From assembly GCA_949547975.1 (NCBI GenBank), contig CATITW010000309.1, positions 1-5,907 of the forward strand: 5,907 nt of DNA, in the 5' to 3' direction. Position 1 is the stretch's first letter; every line of letters starts with the position of its first letter. This document shows, one piece after another, positions 5,227 through 5,907 of this stretch. A program made the position numbers and the translations under genes. The notes beneath the pieces were generated by a model. The model was not told the origin of the DNA, ran no database searches, and saw only the letters and a program-made list of their open reading frames with translations. Source of the stretch: Cryomorphaceae bacterium (GTDB taxonomy: Bacteria > Bacteroidota > Bacteroidia > Flavobacteriales > Schleiferiaceae).

Positions 5227-5907
5227 ATGATTGCCCCGCTCCTATTTGTAATCAGTTTCGCAACAGCCGAACCTTCAGATACTACTCTTCCCGCACCGGT
5301 AGAATTAGAGAGTATTACCATCACATCAACACAATCGAAAACGAACCATAGATCGTCTTCGGAATTAGTCCTCCCAATGGTTGAATTGGCCCGATTCAAT
5401 GTAGTAGATGGAAACACCTTATTGCAATCGCAGCCCGGGGTATACACCCAACAGGAGGACGGCTGGGGCCTAAGATTGAACATCGGTATACGCGGAACGG
5501 GTGTAGAGCGCTCCTCTAGAATTACTTTGATGGAAGACGGCATTCTCACTGCGCCAGCTGCCTACTCTGCCCCTGCAGCTTATTACTCACCGGTACTTTG
5601 GAAGTACGAGCAAATTGAAATTCTCAAAGGAGGCGCTGCATTAATTACGGGTCCTCAAAGTACTGGGGGTGCAATTAATTTTGTCACGGCTACACCGCAA
5701 GAAAAGGACTACCATCAAATTAGAACCACTGCTGGTGCCTATGGCCGACTCATGGCGAATGCACGTGGGCAAGTTACCTTAAACGATCGAAGCCAATTCT
5801 TCTATGGGTTAGGCAGAAACGGGGCAGATGGATTCAACAATATTGACGGTCAGCGATATGGCGGATTCGGATTGAACGATGGTTACTTGAAATGGATACA
5901 GCACCTA
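5227..5907 (+). CDS. FecA-like TonB-dependent outer-membrane receptor, 3' end beyond the window
   Basis: The frame is open from ATG 5227 to the window edge (227 codons, no stop), covering the N-terminus, plug domain and first barrel strands of a TonB-dependent receptor. An in-frame TAA at 5215-5217 limits upstream extension. Residues 1-14 (MIAPLLFVISFATA) are hydrophobic and end in an ATA cleavage-like site. A TonB-box-like ESITITST lies at 28-35. The plug has QPGVYTQQEDGWGL (69-82), NIGIRGTGVERSSRITLMEDG (85-105), APAAYYSP (115-122), QIEILKGGAALITGP (129-143) and STGGAINFVT (145-154), closest to the ferric citrate receptor FecA pattern. Uptake of an iron chelate across the outer membrane, energised by TonB-ExbBD, is likely, but the ligand cannot be read from the plug. 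It has neither the N-terminal signalling domain of E. coli FecA nor the carboxypeptidase-like domain common in SusC-type receptors. The signal peptide is odd: it has no basic residue before the hydrophobic core. Confidence 0.9.
   Translation, partial: MIAPLLFVISFATAEPSDTTLPAPVELESITITSTQSKTNHRSSSELVLPMVELARFNVVDGNTLLQSQPGVYTQQEDGWGLRLNIGIRGTGVERSSRITLMEDGILTAPAAYSAPAAYYSPVLWKYEQIEILKGGAALITGPQSTGGAINFVTATPQEKDYHQIRTTAGAYGRLMANARGQVTLNDRSQFFYGLGRNGADGFNNIDGQRYGGFGLNDGYLKWIQHL

Noticed and set aside
5163..5351. Plus-strand open frame of 62 codons overlapping the receptor start
   Set aside because: It is in a different frame from the receptor and its product has no recognisable feature. The receptor frame contains TonB-box and plug motifs.

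Overview
The window looks like ordinary chromosome of a member of the Bacteroidota, most likely a flavobacterial-type or marine lineage. The evidence is the short Bacteroidota form of AMP nucleosidase, a lipoprotein-type M49 dipeptidyl peptidase, a FecA-like TonB-dependent receptor, the absence of Shine-Dalgarno sequences, and TAnnTTTG-like -7 elements upstream of the genes. The base composition is moderate and even by eye (not counted). I see no mobile element, CRISPR array, tRNA, rRNA or sign of recent transfer.

Layout. Bases 1-511 (minus strand) hold the N-terminal 170 codons of an unrecognised lipoprotein that runs off the left edge. A divergent intergenic region of 147 bases follows. Then comes a plus-strand run: rlmF (659-1534, 23S rRNA m6A1618 methyltransferase), overlapping by 17 bases a 77-residue VF530/DUF2132-family protein (1518-1751). 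After 38 bases comes a 669-residue lipoprotein dipeptidyl peptidase III (1790-3799), closed by a strong intrinsic terminator (3823-3852). A second transcription unit then starts with cytidine deaminase (cdd, 3893-4366), which overlaps by 4 bases (ATGA) an AMP nucleosidase (amn, 4363-5133). Last, a FecA-like TonB-dependent outer-membrane receptor begins at 5227 and runs off the right edge.

How the genes fit together. rlmF and the VF530 gene are probably co-transcribed and perhaps translationally coupled. The peptidase may be on the same message or have its own promoter. cdd and amn form a nucleotide and nucleoside salvage pair: deamination of cytidine and deoxycytidine, and cleavage of AMP to adenine and ribose 5-phosphate. 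The receptor is probably a separate iron-chelate uptake gene.

I found no convincing novel system. The most useful unexplained pattern is a TATCTT or TATnTTT-type element placed 27-30 bases upstream of the start codon at four of the six gene starts, with a weaker match at a fifth. This suggests Bacteroidota promoters with very short leaders.
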